A stretch of 64,000 nucleotides of DNA, taken from Herbiconiux solani NBRC 106740 (GTDB lineage Bacteria; Actinomycetota; Actinomycetes; Actinomycetales; Microbacteriaceae). A program made the translations under genes and the position numbers. Numbering within the stretch: the stretch's first letter is position 1; the number at the start of each line of letters is the position of its first letter. The stretch covers positions 372,001 through 436,000 of the forward strand of contig NZ_BCST01000002.1 of the NCBI RefSeq assembly GCF_001571005.1, given 5' to 3'. Positions 8,094-16,617 of this stretch are shown piece after piece. The notes beneath the pieces are model-generated. The model saw only the letters and a list, made by a program, of their open reading frames with translations, did no database searches and was not told the DNA's origin.

Positions 8094-10301
8094 ATGACGA
8101 CCCGTACTTTTCCAGCCTGCGCTCTGGCGATCACCCTCGCCGCCGCAGCAACGCTGCCCGGGGCGCTCGCCGCGAGCGCCGCCCCCCCTGCCGTCGGGGC
8201 CATCCAACTCGTTTCCGTCTCGTCGGTCCCAGGCACGTCCTCGACCTCGAACGAATACATCGCGAACGCGTCGTCGGTTTCGGCTGACGGCCGTTTCGTC
8301 GCTTTCGGTTCGAACGCCCAGGACGTGTTGCGCCCGGTGCCGCGATACGAGTTCACCGCGACGGACCGAATCTATCTCCGGGACACCGTCCTGAACTCGA
8401 CGCGTCAGATCAGCCCGAACGGCCCTGACGGAGTCACTGCAATGCCGTCGGATCTGCCGGTGATGACAGATGACGGGATGCTGGTCGCATACCGCTCCGA
8501 GGGCGTTCGCGTGTGGTCCGCGATCACTGGGCTCAGCACCGAGATCAGCCTCAACTACGAGATACCGGCGAGTCCGATCAACGACGACGTCCTCTCTCTC
8601 GACATCGCCGGTTCCGGCGCCGCCCTCGTCTACGAGACGAGGGCCACCGACGTGCTTCCCGGCGACCCTTACGTCGTGCCCCGCTCGCGGGTCTACAGGT
8701 TCGATGCGACGACGGGAGTGACGACGATCGTGGAATCGGATCCTGTCCTGTCCGCATCCTCCCCGTCGATCTCGGCCGACGGCCGGTATGTCGCCTTCCT
8801 TTCCGCGGACGATCACACCACCACGCCCACACACGGGATCGTTCAGGCCTATCTCCGCGACACGGCACTCAGCACTACGGCACTCATTTCCTCTGACGGC
8901 ACCGGCGCGGTCTCCGATCAGCCGGTGACGGAAGTGACGATCTCCGGAGACGCCAAGAGCGTCGCCTTCACCACGACTGCGACGAATTTGGCCGGAGGTA
9001 TATCAGGGGGCGACTCCCACGTATACGTCCGCGATCTCGCTCGTGGCATCACGATGCTGGAAAGCAGTTCGGCCGCCGCCACTTTCGTCCGCACGAAGAA
9101 CCCCTCCTTGTCCGCCGACGGACGAACTCTCGTCTACTCCGGGTGCGTCGACGGCCCGCGGGAGCTCTGCCAGATCTACCGGCGCGACCGTGTCGCCGGT
9201 ACCACGCGGCTGGTGAGCCAAAACCTCCTCGGTGAATCCGGGAATGCCTATTCGTTCCGCCCGTCGGTGTCGGCGACCGGGCAATACGTCACGTGGACCA
9301 CCGATTCGACGAATCTGACCGCCGACTCCCATCGAAGCGACGGCCCGCACCTCAGCTGGCACACCTTGTTGAAGAATCTCGGTAATGTCGGCACCGTCGT
9401 GCGCGCCGCCGGCGCGGACCGGTACGAAACCGCCGTCGCCACCTCTAAAGCGGCCTTCGCAGATGGAGCCGCAACCGCGTACATCGCCACCGGGGAGACC
9501 TATCCGGATGCTTTGAGCGGCGCGGTCGCGGCAGGAAAAGACGGGGGGCCGGTGCTCCTGGTGCCCTCGACGGGTCCGCTTCCGGCGGTTGTGTCCGACG
9601 AGCTGACTCGGCTCGGCACGACGCGTGTCGTGATCCTGGGCGGGTCGAACAGTGTCTCTTCTCTGGTCGAGGAGCAGTTGCGAGCGTCGGTCCAGACCGT
9701 GAGCCGCATCGATGGAGCGGACCGGTATGCCGTGTCGGCAGCCATTGCAGCACACTCGTTCTCCCACGCCGAGACGGTCTATGTCGCGTCCGGCGAGTTG
9801 GCAGCCGACGCACTCGTAGGGGCTGCCGGCGCCGGACGGGATTCCCCGGTGCTCCTCACGCAGAAAGATGCCCTTCCTGCGGCCGTGCATGATCAGATCG
9901 CAGCGCTCGATCCGACGGCGATCGTGGTGCTGGGCGGTGTGAACTCTGTGTCATCGGCGGTGCAGCGCGAGCTTGCGATGATCGCGGACACCACTCGCGT
10001 CAGCGGAGTGGACCGCTACGCCACCGCTGCGGCAATCTCTCAGGAGGAGTTCCCCGATCGCGCGCTGGGCGGCGCCGTGTACATCGCTTCCGGAGAAAAC
10101 TTTCCGGATGCGCTTGCAGGATCTGCAGCAGCGATCGCGGCCGGAGCTCCCGTCCTCCTCGTCGCGCGCGACAGCATCCCTGCGTCAGTCGCAGATGAGC
10201 TCGACCGGCTGAGGCCGACGGCGGCGTTCGTGCTAGGCGGCGCCGAGACGGTGAACGACGCGGTACTAGGCGCCCTGGAGAGCTACGTCGTAGCTCCTTA
10301 G
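8094..10301 (+). CDS. Secreted beta-propeller protein with three cell-wall-binding repeats (CWB2)
   Basis: 735 residues from the ATG at 8094. An earlier in-frame ATG would overlap the divergent pump gene and lacks a signal peptide. Residues 1-31 form a signal peptide ending ASA-AP. Residues about 36-430 hold repeated blades with 'SADGRFVAF/YLRDT' patterns, as in TolB/WD40-like propellers. From about 434 to the end are three repeats with 'GADRYETAVATSKAAF ... DALSGA ... PVLLV ... VVILGGSNSVS', matching putative cell wall binding repeat 2 (PF04122). The protein is therefore probably exported and held on the wall. GC content is lower than in neighbours, which may indicate transfer. Confidence 0.88.
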   Translation: MTTRTFPACALAITLAAAATLPGALAASAAPPAVGAIQLVSVSSVPGTSSTSNEYIANASSVSADGRFVAFGSNAQDVLRPVPRYEFTATDRIYLRDTVLNSTRQISPNGPDGVTAMPSDLPVMTDDGMLVAYRSEGVRVWSAITGLSTEISLNYEIPASPINDDVLSLDIAGSGAALVYETRATDVLPGDPYVVPRSRVYRFDATTGVTTIVESDPVLSASSPSISADGRYVAFLSADDHTTTPTHGIVQAYLRDTALSTTALISSDGTGAVSDQPVTEVTISGDAKSVAFTTTATNLAGGISGGDSHVYVRDLARGITMLESSSAAATFVRTKNPSLSADGRTLVYSGCVDGPRELCQIYRRDRVAGTTRLVSQNLLGESGNAYSFRPSVSATGQYVTWTTDSTNLTADSHRSDGPHLSWHTLLKNLGNVGTVVRAAGADRYETAVATSKAAFADGAATAYIATGETYPDALSGAVAAGKDGGPVLLVPSTGPLPAVVSDELTRLGTTRVVILGGSNSVSSLVEEQLRASVQTVSRIDGADRYAVSAAIAAHSFSHAETVYVASGELAADALVGAAGAGRDSPVLLTQKDALPAAVHDQIAALDPTAIVVLGGVNSVSSAVQRELAMIADTTRVSGVDRYATAAAISQEEFPDRALGGAVYIASGENFPDALAGSAAAIAAGAPVLLVARDSIPASVADELDRLRPTAAFVLGGAETVNDAVLGALESYVVAP

Positions 10302-10438
10302 AGTCGTGCCCTTGGCGGCGCCTTTCCCTAACCTGCCGATTTAGAACCCACCCTCGCGAATCGCAGGCACCCCGATCAACTGTCCGGTGGCGATCCCGGA
10401 CGTACTCCGCATGCCCAGCAGCGCGCCAGCACGACCCG

Positions 10439-10464
10439 CCGCTTGAGGACATGTCCGCTAGCGG
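10439..10464. repeat. 26-bp dispersed palindrome, copy 1
   Basis: Nested inverted repeat: outer arms CCGCT/AGCGG and a perfect inner GGACATGTCC. A copy with the same 26-bp architecture and 21/26 identity lies at 21074-21099, and a weaker one at 14333-14358. All three are intergenic. Confidence 0.6.
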
Positions 10465-10550
10465 GCCTTGAAGGCCGTGCCGCGGCCCGTCAGTGTCTGA
10501 TTCGAAGCGTGCGGGCGGACTGCCCACGCCGGGAAGGTTCACCATGGCGT

Positions 10551-10694
10551 ATGACGCCACGATCGGGCGCGACAGCGGATTCTGCAGACGCCATCGGCTA
10601 CGCATTCCTGACCGCCCTCGCGGATCTGATCGGCCGGGCATTCGGCATCCTCGTGATCGGCGGTCTGGGCGCGATCCGTCTGCTCCCGCCGTAG
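10551..10694 (+). CDS. Possible 47-residue hydrophobic peptide (uncertain)
   Basis: The frame from ATG 10551 encodes a C-terminal stretch AIGYAFLTALADLIGRAFGI followed by LVIGGLGAIRLLPP, with high GC at third codon positions like real genes here. The best ribosome site (GGAAGG) is instead spaced for the ATG at 10544 in another frame, which gives MAYDATIGRDSG before losing sense. The locus may be a small membrane peptide, a frameshifted remnant, or chance. I recognise no family. Confidence 0.25.
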   Translation: MTPRSGATADSADAIGYAFLTALADLIGRAFGILVIGGLGAIRLLPP

Positions 10695-10806
10695 TGGTCG
10701 GCCCCGACGCTGTGCCAGGATTCGGCCAGGTGGCCTCCACCTCAATCTGCTCACCTTTCGACCTGCCCGCCTCGCACCGGGTCTCGCGCCCACGATTGGA
10801 ACTCCG

Positions 10807-11730
10807 ATGTCAGATCACAGCCCCGGGCACACCCACGGGGTCGCCGCCGACGCGAACAGCCGCTACCTCGCGATCGCGCTGGCTCTGATCGTGGGGTTCA
10901 TGATCGTCGAGGTCACGGTCGCCGTGTTCTCGGGTTCGCTCGCGCTGCTGTCGGATGCCGGGCACATGCTGACGGATGCGGCGGCCATCGTGGGCTCGCT
11001 GATCGCGATCCGCCTCGCCGCGAAGCCGGGCAATGCGCGCTGGACGTTCGGGTTCAAGCGCGCCGAGATCCTCTCGGCGGCGATCAACGGGATCACCCTC
11101 GTCGTGATCAGCGGCATCGTCGCCGTCGAAGCCGTCCAGCGGCTGATCACCCCGCCCGAGGTCGACGGGGGGCCGGTGCTCGCCGTCGCGATCCTCGGTG
11201 TGGCCGTGAACCTCGTGGCGGTCTGGGTGCTCGCCAAGGCGAACCGCACCAGCCTGAACGTCGAAGGCTCGTTCCAGCACATCCTCACCGACCTCTACGG
11301 GTTCATCGCCACCGTCATCGCCGGGCTCGTCATCCTCCTCACGGGCTTCACGCGCGCCGACTCGATCGCCTCGCTGATCGTCGTCGCGCTCATGCTCCAC
11401 GCCGCGTGGGGGCTGCTGAAAGACTCCGGCCGCATCCTCCTCGAGGGCACGCCGGACGACATGGATCTCGCGGATGTCCGGTCGCACCTCCTCGAGACGC
11501 CGCACGTCCTCGACGTCCACGACCTTCATGTCTGGACCGTGACCTCCGACCTGCCGGCCCTCTCCGCTCACGTGACCCTGACCGACGAGTGCTTCCAGGA
11601 CGGCCACGCGCCCCGCGTACTCGACGAGCTGCAGGCCTGCCTCGTCGGGCACTTCGATGTCGAGCACAGCACCTTCCAGCTCGAACCAGTCAGCCACGCC
11701 GCCCACGAGCCGGGAAGCGGCCACCGATGA
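10807..11730 (+). CDS. Cation diffusion facilitator (zinc/cobalt/cadmium exporter)
   Basis: 307 residues, six predicted membrane helices. The metal-site motifs are visible: LLSDAGHMLTDAAAI in helix 2 (HxxxD) and FQHILTDLYGF in helix 5 (HxxxD). A His-containing N-terminus (HSPGHTHG) and a C-terminal cytoplasmic domain with DVHDLHVWTVTSD complete the CzcD/ZitB-type CDF pattern. It would export divalent metal in exchange for protons. The stop overlaps the next gene's ATG (ATGA), so the pair is co-translated. Confidence 0.93.
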   Translation: MSDHSPGHTHGVAADANSRYLAIALALIVGFMIVEVTVAVFSGSLALLSDAGHMLTDAAAIVGSLIAIRLAAKPGNARWTFGFKRAEILSAAINGITLVVISGIVAVEAVQRLITPPEVDGGPVLAVAILGVAVNLVAVWVLAKANRTSLNVEGSFQHILTDLYGFIATVIAGLVILLTGFTRADSIASLIVVALMLHAAWGLLKDSGRILLEGTPDDMDLADVRSHLLETPHVLDVHDLHVWTVTSDLPALSAHVTLTDECFQDGHAPRVLDELQACLVGHFDVEHSTFQLEPVSHAAHEPGSGHR

Positions 11731-12749
11731 GCCGGGATCGGCCCGCCCGGGCTCGACCGGCACGGATCCGGCCCGCTCGGGATCTGGCCACCGAGGCGCA
11801 GACGCACGCCGACGTGCGGGCGACGTTCGTCAAGCACGCCCTCACCCGGCTCCCGCTCATCGGCGCGCTGGTCATCACGATCAACCTGTTCGTGCAGGTG
11901 CGCGGCGACGTCGGGCTGGCCGTCTCGGTGGCGCAGCACCTGACCTTCAGCGGACTGCTCGTGGTGGTGCTCCTCAACCTCGCCACCTACATCATGATCG
12001 GGGTCATGGTCGCGGCGATGCCGCTCGTCTTCGACCCCGGGTACAACTTCTGGACGAGGGTCGTCGGGTCGGGCGTCCTCCTCCTTCTCGGGGCCGTTCT
12101 GGCCAACACGGCGTCGTGGCTGCTGCTGGCGGGGCTGGCCGCTCTGTTCCTCGCGATCGGAATCATCCTCATTCGAAGCCGCAGGGCCCCCGAGCCGTCC
12201 TTCAGCGGGATGACCATCGGCGAGGTACTGCGATCTCCGGTGCCCCCGCTCGACTCCGGGCTACGCGCGCTCTGGGCGGAGGGCCGGGCCATGCTGCGAG
12301 TCACCTCGCGCACCCCCGTGCCGCTCACCCCGGCCGAGGCCGAGCTCGATCCCGCACCGGAGCCCAAGCTCTTCAGCGCGGTCGCGGAGGAATGGAACGA
12401 GCGCACCGCCGCCATCCGGAGCCCTCGCACGAAGACGGTCACCCGGTTGGCGTTCGCCGGCATCATCGGATTCATCGGCCTGTTCGGCCTGAACATCCTC
12501 ACCCAGCCGATCCGGTTCGCGCCCCTCGAGCTGGTGTCGATCAACAACGGCGCCCCGGCCACCGGCTTCGTGCTCTTCCAGGGCGCGAGCGGGGTGTTCA
12601 TCCCGGCGCCGGATGGGGCGGCGCAGTTCGTCAGCGCCGCCGACATCACCTCGCGGCAGCTCTGCGACGACGCTCCGCACTGGTGGACGATCTCGATCGC
12701 CGACATCCTCGACCCCCAAGTGCCGGGCGGGGTGGACTGTTCGAGCTGA
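11727..12749 (+). CDS. Membrane protein of unknown function, coupled to CDF transporter
   Basis: 340 residues. After an Arg/Pro-rich N-terminus there are about four membrane helices (residues about 50-155), a charged cytoplasmic stretch, a fifth helix near residue 235 (AFAGIIGFIGLFGLNILTQP), and a C-terminal extracellular part with two Cys (CDDAPHWW and VDCSS). I do not recognise the family. The ATGA overlap with the CDF gene suggests a shared role, perhaps metal handling, but that is inference only. Confidence 0.8.
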   Translation: MSRDRPARARPARIRPARDLATEAQTHADVRATFVKHALTRLPLIGALVITINLFVQVRGDVGLAVSVAQHLTFSGLLVVVLLNLATYIMIGVMVAAMPLVFDPGYNFWTRVVGSGVLLLLGAVLANTASWLLLAGLAALFLAIGIILIRSRRAPEPSFSGMTIGEVLRSPVPPLDSGLRALWAEGRAMLRVTSRTPVPLTPAEAELDPAPEPKLFSAVAEEWNERTAAIRSPRTKTVTRLAFAGIIGFIGLFGLNILTQPIRFAPLELVSINNGAPATGFVLFQGASGVFIPAPDGAAQFVSAADITSRQLCDDAPHWWTISIADILDPQVPGGVDCSS

Positions 12750-12766
12750 GGCGGGGCCAGCGGTGT

Positions 12767-12789
12767 GGATGCGCGGGTGACGCGCATCC
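12767..12789. terminator. Hairpin between convergent genes
   Basis: A perfect 8-bp stem (GGATGCGC / GCGCATCC) with a 7-nt loop in the gap between two convergent genes. There is no T-run, so it would be a hairpin-type terminator acting on either strand. Confidence 0.5.
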
Positions 12790-12850
12790 CGGTCGCATCA
12801 GCGGCTCGCGTCGGGCGACGCGGGGCCAGCGGCAGCGGCAGCGGGCGCGG

Positions 12851-14266
12851 CTAGCGGGCTCTGCGGGTGCGCCGGGCGCGGAACAGGATCGCCCCCGAGG
12901 CCAGGGCGATGATCGCTGCCACGAGCGGCCACAGGGGCTCGGCTCCCGTCGCGGCGAGCGCTGCTCCGCCCGACCCGGCCGGCGTCACCACAGGCAGAGG
13001 TGTCGGTGTCGGAGTCGGTGTGGGCGCCGGGACGGCCGCGGCGACCGTGATCGTGAGAGGCGCCGAGACCGCATCCGGCGTCCGGCCGTTCCCGGCGCTG
13101 ACCGTGAACGTGGCGGCGCCCGGCTGGGTGGGCGTGCCGCTGAGCACGCCATCCGTCGTCAGGGTGAGGCCCTCGGGGAGCGATCCTGAGGCAACCGCGA
13201 ACACGGGCGACGGCACTCCCGTGGCGGCGAAGGTGTAGCTGTAGGGGCTCCCGACTGTGGCCGTGGCCGGCGGGCTCACCGCGGTGAGCACGGGCGCCGC
13301 CGAGCGGTCGATCGCGTAGACGGTGTCGTAGCGGATGTTCGTGACGTAGACCGTCGCGCCGTCGGGGCTCACCGCGAGCTTGCCGGTGCCCCCACCGGTC
13401 TGCACGGTCTCGGTGATCTGCAGGGTGGTGGGGTCGACGACCGTGACGGTGCCGGCCCCGCTGTTGGCGACGTACAGCGCCGCTCCGTCGGGGGTGACGG
13501 AGAGGGCGATCGGCGCGCGGGTGGCGAAGCCCGCCGTGGTGGGGATGCGGGTCGCGGTGTCGATGACGGTGACGGAGTTGCCGGTGAAGTTCCCGACGTA
13601 GGCGGTGGCACCGTCGGGGCTAAACGCGACCGCGACCGGCCCGTCGCCGACGGGGACTGTCGCGGCGACCGTGCGGGTCGCCGTGTCGATGACCGCGACC
13701 GAATCTGTCCCGTCGACCGTCACGTACGCCTCCGTGCCGTCGGGTGAGAAGGCGATGGCGTCCGGACCCTGTCCGACCGGGATCGTGCCGGTGACGTCGC
13801 CCGTCGCGGTGTCGATCACGGTGACCGCGTCCGACGACGGGCCGGCTGCGAAGAGCGTGCTGCCATCCGGGCTGACCGCGAGAGCCGAGACACCCGGCAC
13901 GGGCGCGAAGTCGACGACGGAGGTGCGTGCGGCGGTGTCGATCCGCGAGACGGCGTCAGACCCCGAGCTCGCGACGTAGGCGCTGCGGCCGTCGGGGCTG
14001 ACCACGACCGCGTAGGGCTGGTCGCCCACCGGGATGGTGTCGACGGCCTCGAAGGTGGCGGCGTCGATCACCGTCACGGAGTCGGTGCCGTAGTCGGCGA
14101 CGTAGACCGTGCTGTCGTCGGGGCTCACCGCCGCCGTGACCGGGGTGCTGCCCTTCGGCAGCTGGACCACACCGAGTGGCCCGGCGGCGAGCGCCGCGGC
14201 GGGTGCCAGCAGCACTCCGCCCGCGAGGAGCAGGGCCGCGGCGGCCGAACCGATCACATGGCGCAC
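12851..14266 (-). CDS. Secreted YVTN beta-propeller protein with LAATG sortase anchor
   Basis: 471 residues from a GTG at 14266, placed just after an AGGGGGG ribosome site and at the start of a clear signal peptide. Seven to eight repeats of 'VSPDGxxxYVxNxxxDSVTVIDxAT' form a YVTN beta-propeller (about residues 35-340). A putative Ig domain follows (about 345-430, PSYTF-like fold with GSLPEGLTLTTDGVLSGTPT). After a Pro/Thr spacer the end reads LAATGAEPLWPL, a hydrophobic helix and RARRTRRAR, a class E/LPxTG-like sorting signal. It should be displayed on the cell wall. No sortase gene is in the window. Confidence 0.88.
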   Translation of the reverse strand: MRHVIGSAAAALLLAGGVLLAPAAALAAGPLGVVQLPKGSTPVTAAVSPDDSTVYVADYGTDSVTVIDAATFEAVDTIPVGDQPYAVVVSPDGRSAYVASSGSDAVSRIDTAARTSVVDFAPVPGVSALAVSPDGSTLFAAGPSSDAVTVIDTATGDVTGTIPVGQGPDAIAFSPDGTEAYVTVDGTDSVAVIDTATRTVAATVPVGDGPVAVAFSPDGATAYVGNFTGNSVTVIDTATRIPTTAGFATRAPIALSVTPDGAALYVANSGAGTVTVVDPTTLQITETVQTGGGTGKLAVSPDGATVYVTNIRYDTVYAIDRSAAPVLTAVSPPATATVGSPYSYTFAATGVPSPVFAVASGSLPEGLTLTTDGVLSGTPTQPGAATFTVSAGNGRTPDAVSAPLTITVAAAVPAPTPTPTPTPLPVVTPAGSGGAALAATGAEPLWPLVAAIIALASGAILFRARRTRRAR

Positions 14267-14332
14267 GATGGGCCCCCCTTTTGGCTCTGGCAAAGACTTC
14301 ACTGTGGCGGACCGGCCCGACCCGCGCAAGGC

Positions 14333-14358
14333 CCTCTTCCGGACATGTCTGGATCCGG
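14333..14358. repeat. 26-bp dispersed palindrome, divergent copy
   Basis: Starts CCTCTTCC and contains TCCGGACATGTCTGGA, a 16-bp palindrome with one mismatch. It shares the GGACATGT core and length with the copies at 10439 and 21074 but has diverged in the right arm. It lies in the 143-bp gap upstream of the YVTN gene. Confidence 0.45.
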
Positions 14359-14409
14359 GCGCGACCGGCCTCCGGATGCCCCTCGGCTCGGTGGGGGCGG
14401 GACCGGGCG

Positions 14410-14997
14410 TCACGGCAGCGGGTGGGGGTGGAGGTTCGTGGCGACGTAGCCGCCGGTGCGGTGGTCGGGGAAGGTGTCGACCACGCCGAGGCTGCGGGGG
14501 TCGGCGCCGGCACCGCCGTCACCGCCGAAGGAGAGCATGAGCCGGTGCGGGGCGAACTGCGGGGCGTCGCTGACGGTCCAGGCGATCTCGCCGTACGCGG
14601 TCTCGCCGGGTCGCAGGACGACGTCCGACCCGCGCCCGAGGTTCTTCGTGAAGGGAGTGTCTCCCACAGTGACGGGGTAACCCGGCCCGGGGTGGTCGCC
14701 GGCGACCAGCTGCGCCGCATCCGGTGCGCCCGTGACGATGACCTCGTCGGTGGACGTGTTCGTGATCGCGTAGTCCAGCTGCCGCTCGGCACCGTCGCGC
14801 TGGGTGCGGCACACCTCGAACTCGAGGCCCGAGGAGGGGTCGGATGCCGGCGCGGTCACGCGCGGGGCCCGCAAGCGGTCCTCGGCGCCGGCCGACGTCA
14901 TCACCTCGGCCTGGGATGCGCTGGCGACGCCGATGACGGCGGCGCAGCCGGCCACCGCTCCGGCGATGACGGTGGTCGTGATCAGGTTGCGGATCAT
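14410..14997 (-). CDS. Secreted protein of unknown function, paralog of the gene at 21645
   Basis: 195 residues from ATG 14997, chosen because the paralog begins with the same MIRNL. A signal peptide or anchor (TTTVIAGAVAGCAAVIGVASA) is followed by a domain that shares with the paralog: QLDYAITNTSTDEVIVTGAPDA, GETAYGEIAW, and a C-terminus ending in ATNLHPHPLP (paralog ATNVHAQPLQ). A Cys at LEFEVCRT has no counterpart in the paralog. No known family is recognised. The fold looks like a beta-rich extracellular domain (inference). Its upstream region carries the 17-bp site shared across this cluster. Confidence 0.82.
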   Translation of the reverse strand: MIRNLITTTVIAGAVAGCAAVIGVASASQAEVMTSAGAEDRLRAPRVTAPASDPSSGLEFEVCRTQRDGAERQLDYAITNTSTDEVIVTGAPDAAQLVAGDHPGPGYPVTVGDTPFTKNLGRGSDVVLRPGETAYGEIAWTVSDAPQFAPHRLMLSFGGDGGAGADPRSLGVVDTFPDHRTGGYVATNLHPHPLP

Positions 14998-15035
14998 GGT
15001 CAACACACTTCTCTCTCGGTCCGTCCCACACTCGA

Positions 15036-15052
15036 TGTGTATGTTACGCATA
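15036..15052. promoter_or_regulatory. Cluster operator, site 1 (minus orientation)
   Basis: On the minus strand reads TATGCGTAACATACACA, 39 nt before the ATG of the secreted protein at 14997. It matches the consensus TATGYNNNACATACACA found also at 18646, 21584 and (TACATA end) 18541. The arms TATG/CATA form an inverted repeat. Confidence 0.65.
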
Positions 15053-15108
15053 ACTAAACATAGGTTCGCGTTCGAGGCGGCGCAAGCTGATTCCGGAAAG
15101 CCGAGAAA

Positions 15109-15136
15109 ATATATGGTAGATATACTCATATACCGA
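15109..15136 (+). promoter_or_regulatory. AT-rich promoter of the lipoprotein gene
   Basis: A striking AT-rich patch in a GC-rich genome, with TATATG and CATATA arms around GTAGATATACT. TATACT at 15121-15126 is a good -10 element about 28 nt before the start codon. The -35 match is poor. The inverted TATATG/CATATA may be a separate operator. Confidence 0.5.
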
Positions 15137-15153
15137 TTGGAAAGGTCGTCGTC

Positions 15154-15561
15154 ATGAGATTCAAGGGACTGTTCACCGCCGCTGCCATGGTGGTCGTCGT
15201 GGCCGCACTGAGTGCGTGCACGACCGCCGCCGGAGCCCCCGCCGGCGGAGCCCCCGCAGGCGGCTCGGTCATCGCACCCGTCACCATGTCGGCGAACAGC
15301 CTGCAGGGCGCCGACGTCGACCTCGTCGTCGGCCAGATGCTCAACGTCACCACCGGCGACCTCGCCGTCGACAGCTACCGGGGCACGGTCGCCGACACCG
15401 ACGTCGCGGTCTTCACCGCGGGCAGAACCGATGGCAGCGCCGTCTTCAACCCCGGCATCCAGGCCATGGCGGTTGGCACGACCGCGGTCACCCTGACCAA
15501 CAGCAACGGCGGCATCCAGCCCCTGACCTTCACCGTGACGGTCACATCACCAAACCGATGA
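15154..15561 (+). CDS. Small lipoprotein of unknown function
   Basis: 135 residues with a well-placed GGAAAGG ribosome site. The N-terminus has a lipobox (VVVVAALSAC), giving a lipid-anchored protein after Cys21. An Ala/Gly spacer leads into a small beta-rich domain ending in LTNSNGGIQPLTFTVTVTS. That end resembles the final strands of Ig-like or cadherin-type domains, where the ordered phrase 'GTTAVTLTNSNGG' is common. It is divergent from the secreted protein at 14997, sharing a 156-bp promoter region. Confidence 0.8.
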   Translation: MRFKGLFTAAAMVVVVAALSACTTAAGAPAGGAPAGGSVIAPVTMSANSLQGADVDLVVGQMLNVTTGDLAVDSYRGTVADTDVAVFTAGRTDGSAVFNPGIQAMAVGTTAVTLTNSNGGIQPLTFTVTVTSPNR

Positions 15562-15646
15562 GACCGAGCACCCGAATACCTTGGGGGTCTGAGCGGTCAT
15601 GACGGGAACCCGATCCGGTCGATCGCCCAGGTCCGGGAAGGGACAC

Positions 15647-16606
15647 ATGGACGACGAGACCTTGCTCGGCATTCTCCTCCGGGGCCGGCCGGCCACGATC
15701 GACGAAGCCGCCCGGGTCGCGCACCTCGAAAAGGGGCAGGCCGAGGTCGCTGTGCAGAGGCTCCGCGAGCGTGGCCTGATCGCCGGTACCGACGACGCAC
15801 TGGCCTACCCACCGCCGACGGAATGGGCGAACGAGGCCGTCTCGGCCCACACCCGCCGAGTGCGCGCCGAGGCGGAACAGGCGCTGGCGAGCATCGAGGA
15901 GATCGTGCAGAACCTGCCGGCCGCGTTGCGCGCCTGGTCGGTGGGCGAATCCGCATCCGATCCGGTGCACACTCTCGTGCGTCACGGCCCGAACGCGGCG
16001 GAGGAGATGCTCTGGGAGCTGGTCGGCAAGCCCACCGACAGCCTCGTCGCGGTCTTCACGGACGTCACCCGGCTCAGGGACCCCTCGAGCGAACACGCCA
16101 AGCGGTTCAGCGCCGACCTGGCCGAGCTGGAATCCGTGCGCGTGATCGTTCCCGCCGCATCCGTCGCCGACCCGCTCGTCCGCGAGCGCATCGCCCAGTA
16201 CGGGCCCCGAGGCGTGGAGTACCGCACCCTGGAACGGCCCCCGACCTGGTTCTGGGTGGATGGCGACCACCTCGCCCTGCCCTTCGTCTGGGGCGAGGCC
16301 GTGCCCACGAGCGTCCTCGGGGCGCGCCACCCGGGCCTGGCCAACATCGTCCGCGCGTACTTCGACGAGCTGTGGCGCCGCGCGCAACCCGTGGGTGCGG
16401 AGCAGCACCCGTGGACTTCGCTGCTGCGCCTGATGCAGCAGGGCAAGACCCTGGAAGGGGCCTCGCACGAGCTGGGGATCAACGCCCGCACCGGCCGTCG
16501 CCGGGTCGCGGCCGCGATGGAGCACTACGACGCGCCGACCCTGTTCGCGCTCGGATCCGCCTGGACCGCGGCCCGGGCCACCGACGCGATCACCTACGAG
16601 GACTGA
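15647..16606 (+). CDS. Two-HTH transcriptional regulator (TrmB-like N-terminus, LuxR-like C-terminus), paralog 1
   Basis: 319 residues from ATG 15647 (GGAAGGGA upstream, and the paralog at 18696 begins at the same point). Residues about 1-50 form a winged helix (TIDEAARVAHLEKGQAEVAVQRLRERGLI). The middle resembles the PLD-like sensing domain of TrmB/LuxR hybrid regulators (VRVIVPAASV, then GVEYRTLERPPTWFWVDGDH). The C-terminus has a second HTH (GKTLEGASHELGINARTGRR). Such proteins are DNA-binding regulators with unknown ligands. It is about half identical to the regulator at 18696. Confidence 0.75.
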   Translation: MDDETLLGILLRGRPATIDEAARVAHLEKGQAEVAVQRLRERGLIAGTDDALAYPPPTEWANEAVSAHTRRVRAEAEQALASIEEIVQNLPAALRAWSVGESASDPVHTLVRHGPNAAEEMLWELVGKPTDSLVAVFTDVTRLRDPSSEHAKRFSADLAELESVRVIVPAASVADPLVRERIAQYGPRGVEYRTLERPPTWFWVDGDHLALPFVWGEAVPTSVLGARHPGLANIVRAYFDELWRRAQPVGAEQHPWTSLLRLMQQGKTLEGASHELGINARTGRRRVAAAMEHYDAPTLFALGSAWTAARATDAITYED

Positions 16607-16617
16607 GAGCGCCCCGG

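Larger units (their letters stand above)
10302..10806. other. 505-bp intergenic stretch with no firm gene
   Basis: Between the CWB2 protein and the CDF transporter. It holds a 26-bp palindrome at 10439-10464 and a possible small ORF at 10551-10694 (both listed separately). Long open frames on the other strand here have no start signal or recognisable product. No tRNA or riboswitch shape was seen. Confidence 0.5.

Noticed and set aside
15109-15136. TATATG/CATATA arms considered as another copy of the 17-bp cluster operator
   Set aside because: Spacing (11 bp) and the lack of the ACATACACA tail do not fit; kept only as an AT-rich promoter.
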